From an uncultured Collinsella sp. (GTDB taxonomy: Bacteria; Actinomycetota; Coriobacteriia; Coriobacteriales; Coriobacteriaceae), in the NCBI GenBank assembly GCA_902489855.1, contig CABUBS010000088.1:1-8403 (forward strand): a stretch of 8,403 bases of DNA, written 5' to 3'. Positions 6,494 to 8,403 of this stretch are shown here, in pieces (positions within the stretch are counted from its first letter, which is position 1; the number at the start of each line of letters is the position of its first letter). The notes beneath the pieces were generated by a model. That model had not been told where the DNA came from and ran no database searches. It saw only the letters and a program-made list of their open reading frames with translations. The position numbers were made by a program, and so were the translations under genes.

Positions 6494-7210
6494 TTACTCC
6501 TCCTTCGTTTCAAAATCCATGATGATGCCCTCGACCGGCGCCGGACCGGCGGGAATCTCGGGCGCATCGGGGTTGAGCTCGCGGTCGATATACTCCGGGT
6601 TCACGCCGTGGCCGCCCAGATACTCCATGCCGGGGCCCTGGGGCTCACCGGACGCAAGCGTCTCGTTGGCAGCCATGCCGTGCGCGTTGCCGGTCTTTAC
6701 GGCCGAGGCGGCGCGCAGGGCGTCGAGCTCGCGCTTGCACTCCTGGCACATACCGACGGTACGGGCGGCCTGCTCGGCCTCCATGCCGCCGGCCTTTTGC
6801 AGCAGGCGCTTGGCGTAGTCAATCTCCTTGTGCGGGGCAAACGGCTTACCACAACGCGAGCAATGCTCGAGCGTATAGACGCTCTTGCTGGTGAGGTCGT
6901 CCTTGCTCATGACGGCCAGCTCAAACTCCTCGGTGAGCTTGATGGCCTCCATGGGGCAGGCTTCCTCACAGCGGCCACAGAAGATGCAGCGACCGTAGTC
7001 GATCGACCAGGTGATGGTATCGGCCGCAAGGTCGGTGTCCATGCGAATGGCATCGGCTGGGCACGCCACGCCGCAGGCACCGCAGGCGATGCAGAGCTCG
7101 GCGTTGTGCTCGGGCTTGCCGCGCATGTCCTTGTTGGTGGGGAACGGCGCAAACGGGTACTTGACCGTCGCGTCGCCGGCCTTGGCGTTAACCTTCCAAA
7201 GCTTCAGCAT
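6494..7210 (-). CDS. hycF: Formate hydrogenlyase 2x[4Fe-4S] ferredoxin-like subunit
   Basis: Polyferredoxin subunit, NuoI-like, that relays electrons from the formate dehydrogenase side to HycG. Two 8Fe-type motifs are complete: C40, C43, C46 and C50 (LCIACGACGVACP), and C75, C78, C81 and C85 (RCIFCGRCEEACP). Two more CxxC pairs, C117/C120 (HCSRCGKPF) and C155/C158 (MCQECKREL), resemble a zinc- or iron-binding rubredoxin-like knuckle found in HycF/HyfH. RGKPEHN (30-36) and KEIDYAKRLL (128-137) are typical. I chose the ATG at 7210 because GAGGAGG precedes it and the family N-terminus (MLKLWKV) begins there; an in-frame longer reading to 7333 runs inside hycE. At 238 residues it exceeds E. coli HycF (180): about 75 residues after C158, rich in Ala, Pro, Gly and Glu, form a likely flexible tail ending in acidic KEE. 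It starts one base after the hycE stop. Confidence 0.94.
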   Translation of the reverse strand: MLKLWKVNAKAGDATVKYPFAPFPTNKDMRGKPEHNAELCIACGACGVACPADAIRMDTDLAADTITWSIDYGRCIFCGRCEEACPMEAIKLTEEFELAVMSKDDLTSKSVYTLEHCSRCGKPFAPHKEIDYAKRLLQKAGGMEAEQAARTVGMCQECKRELDALRAASAVKTGNAHGMAANETLASGEPQGPGMEYLGGHGVNPEYIDRELNPDAPEIPAGPAPVEGIIMDFETKEE

Positions 7211-7211
7211 A

Positions 7212-8403
7212 TTAGAGCGCCTCCTCATCGAGCGGAGCGGCCATGGTGCCCTCGCCCGCGAGCGGCGACTTGTCGCGCCAGACGTTCTCGAACTGCTCCT
7301 TGTCGAGCACGTGGTCGCGCTTGGCGGCGACATCGGTCACCGTCACGCGGTCGGTGCAGGAGTAGCACGGGTCGAGCGAGCCGACGATCAGCGCCGCGTC
7401 GCCCACGGTGTTGCCGCGGAACATGTAGCGCAGGACCGGCCAGTTGCTGTACGTGGCGGCCTTTGCGCGCCAGCGGTAGCACTTCTGGTTATTACCGAGC
7501 ATGGCCCAGTGCACGTCCTCGCCACGCGGTGCCTCGGTGGCGCCGATGGCGTACTTGTGCGGGGTGTACTCCCAATCCGTGGTGAGGATGGGGCCCGACG
7601 GGCAGTTCTCGAGCATGGTCTCGATCATGTCGATCGAATCGTAGACCTCCTGGATGCGGACGGCGGTGCGGCCGAAGGCATCGCAGGTGTCTGCCGTGGC
7701 AGCATGCATCTTCTGAACATCCGGATCGGCGTAGCCGTCGAAGGGATGGTCGAAGCGCACGTCGCGGGCATAGCCCGAGCCACGCATGAGCGGGCCGACC
7801 GGCGAGAAGTCGCGTGCGATCTTGCGATCCAGAATGCCGATACCGCTCGTACGCTCAATAAAGTTGGGCGTGGAGAGCAAGACGTCGACGAGCTCCTGAA
7901 CCTCGGAGCGCAGCTGGTGGATGGTCGTGAGCGTGGAGAGCTTCTGCTCGGCCAAAATATCGCGACGCACGCCGCCGATCACGTTGAGTCCGTAGGTCTT
8001 GCGGTGACCGGAGAGCTTCTCGGCCAGGTCCATGGACTTCTCGCGGACGCGGAAGAACTGCTGGAAGCCGGAGTCGAAGCCCGTGTAGTGCGATGCGAGG
8101 CCAATATTGAGCAGGTGCGAGTGCAGACGCTCGACCTCGAGCATGATGGCGCGGATGTACTGGGCGCGCGGCGGGACATGAATGCCCTGGGCGCGCTCGA
8201 CGGCCTCGGCATAGGCCACAGAGTGAGCGCAGCCGCAGATGCCGCAGATACGGTCGGCGAGGAACGTCACGGCGTCATAGTTCAGGCGCGTCTCGGCGAC
8301 CTTCTCCATGCCGCGGTGCACGTAGAACAGACGGTAGTCGGCGTCGACGATCGTCTCGCCCTCAACGAACAGGCGGAAGTGGCCAGGCTCGTCGGAGGTA
8401 ATG
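7212..8403 (-). CDS. hycE: Formate hydrogenlyase NiFe-hydrogenase large subunit, 5' end outside window
   Basis: Catalytic subunit of the group 4 membrane-bound NiFe hydrogenase that reduces protons to H2. The window holds the last 396 residues; the frame is open through 8403 (ITSDEPGHFRLFVEGE...), so the GTG at 8321 is internal. NiFe ligand motifs are complete: RICGICGCAH (R51, C53, C56, H60 in this partial numbering) and DPCYSC (C346 and C349). VDADYRLFYVHRGMEK, LEVERLHSHLLNIGL, GFDSGFQQFFRVRE and ATYSNWPVLRYMFRGNTV match E. coli HycE closely, as I recall it. The 44 residues after DPCYSCTDR form the propeptide expected to be removed by HycI. Whether the N-terminal NuoC-like domain of HycE is fused or separate cannot be seen. 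The stop is TAA, one base before hycF. E. coli HyfG is the closest alternative name; the presence of hycI favours the hyc type. Confidence 0.96.
   Translation of the reverse strand, partial: ITSDEPGHFRLFVEGETIVDADYRLFYVHRGMEKVAETRLNYDAVTFLADRICGICGCAHSVAYAEAVERAQGIHVPPRAQYIRAIMLEVERLHSHLLNIGLASHYTGFDSGFQQFFRVREKSMDLAEKLSGHRKTYGLNVIGGVRRDILAEQKLSTLTTIHQLRSEVQELVDVLLSTPNFIERTSGIGILDRKIARDFSPVGPLMRGSGYARDVRFDHPFDGYADPDVQKMHAATADTCDAFGRTAVRIQEVYDSIDMIETMLENCPSGPILTTDWEYTPHKYAIGATEAPRGEDVHWAMLGNNQKCYRWRAKAATYSNWPVLRYMFRGNTVGDAALIVGSLDPCYSCTDRVTVTDVAAKRDHVLDKEQFENVWRDKSPLAGEGTMAAPLDEEAL
7215..7346 (-). other. Predicted C-terminal propeptide of HycE removed by HycI
   Basis: In E. coli HycE, HycI cuts after the Arg of DPCYSCTDR and releases 32 residues. 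Here the same DPCYSCTDR ends at 7347, and 44 residues follow, beginning VTVTDVAAKRD and ending in acidic DEEAL. The residue after the predicted cut is Val rather than Met. The cut position is inferred by homology. The last codons also carry the GAGGAGG ribosome binding site for hycF. Confidence 0.75.

Noticed and set aside
5220..6818. Long plus-strand open frame (532 residues) opposite hycH, hycG and hycF
   Set aside because: It spans three real genes on the other strand, has low-complexity Ala/Gly/Arg/His composition and no motif or plausible context.
7211..7333. Upstream extension of hycF to 7333
   Set aside because: It lies entirely within hycE coding sequence; the ATG at 7210 has a good ribosome binding site and matches the family N-terminus.
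8319..8321. GTG at 8321 as the start of hycE
   Set aside because: The frame continues upstream to the window edge with conserved HycE residues (LFVEGETIVDADYRLFYV), so this codon is internal.
1..8403. tRNA, rRNA, CRISPR array, insertion sequence or phage genes
   Set aside because: No cloverleaf, regularly spaced repeat, transposase motif or integrase signature was seen on either strand.

Overview
The window reads as part of the chromosome of a GC-rich anaerobic fermenter. Every supportable gene lies on the minus strand, so the biological order runs from position 8403 down to 1. The gene set (formate hydrogenlyase, FocA-type formate channel, selenocysteine synthase), the high GC and the strong GGAGG-type ribosome binding sites fit a gut Coriobacteriia actinobacterium such as Collinsella. 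That assignment is inferred from gene content and style; no rRNA or other marker is present.

Region 1 (8403 to 3745) is the distal part of a formate hydrogenlyase (FHL) operon. In transcription order it holds hycE (NiFe hydrogenase large subunit, 5' end outside the window), hycF (2x[4Fe-4S] ferredoxin subunit), hycG (small subunit with the proximal cluster), hycH (maturation protein), hycI (endopeptidase that matures HycE) and focA (formate channel). Intergenic distances are 1, 2, 0, -1 and 39 bp, so the first five genes are probably translationally coupled. The operon thus encodes the hydrogen-evolving arm, its own maturation factors and the substrate channel. A GC-rich hairpin at 3693-3724 follows focA and may end the transcript.

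Region 2 (3584 to 1467) holds one large molybdopterin/[4Fe-4S] oxidoreductase of the DMSO-reductase superfamily. It resembles the polysulfide/thiosulfate reductase (PsrA/PhsA) branch more than formate dehydrogenase. It has a candidate Mo-ligand cysteine rather than selenocysteine, no Tat signal, and no partner subunit in the window, so its substrate is unknown.

Region 3 (1390 to 1) holds selA, selenocysteine synthase, nearly complete but cut at its 3' end by the window edge. It is preceded by a 76-bp spacer with a candidate promoter and two inverted repeats. No selenocysteine codon is visible in the genes here, so the SelA product must serve a selenoprotein outside the window; a Sec-containing FdhF partner of the FHL is the obvious candidate. 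The working model is that formate enters or leaves through FocA, an FdhF-like enzyme (not in the window) oxidises it, and electrons pass through HycF and HycG to the HycE NiFe site to make H2.
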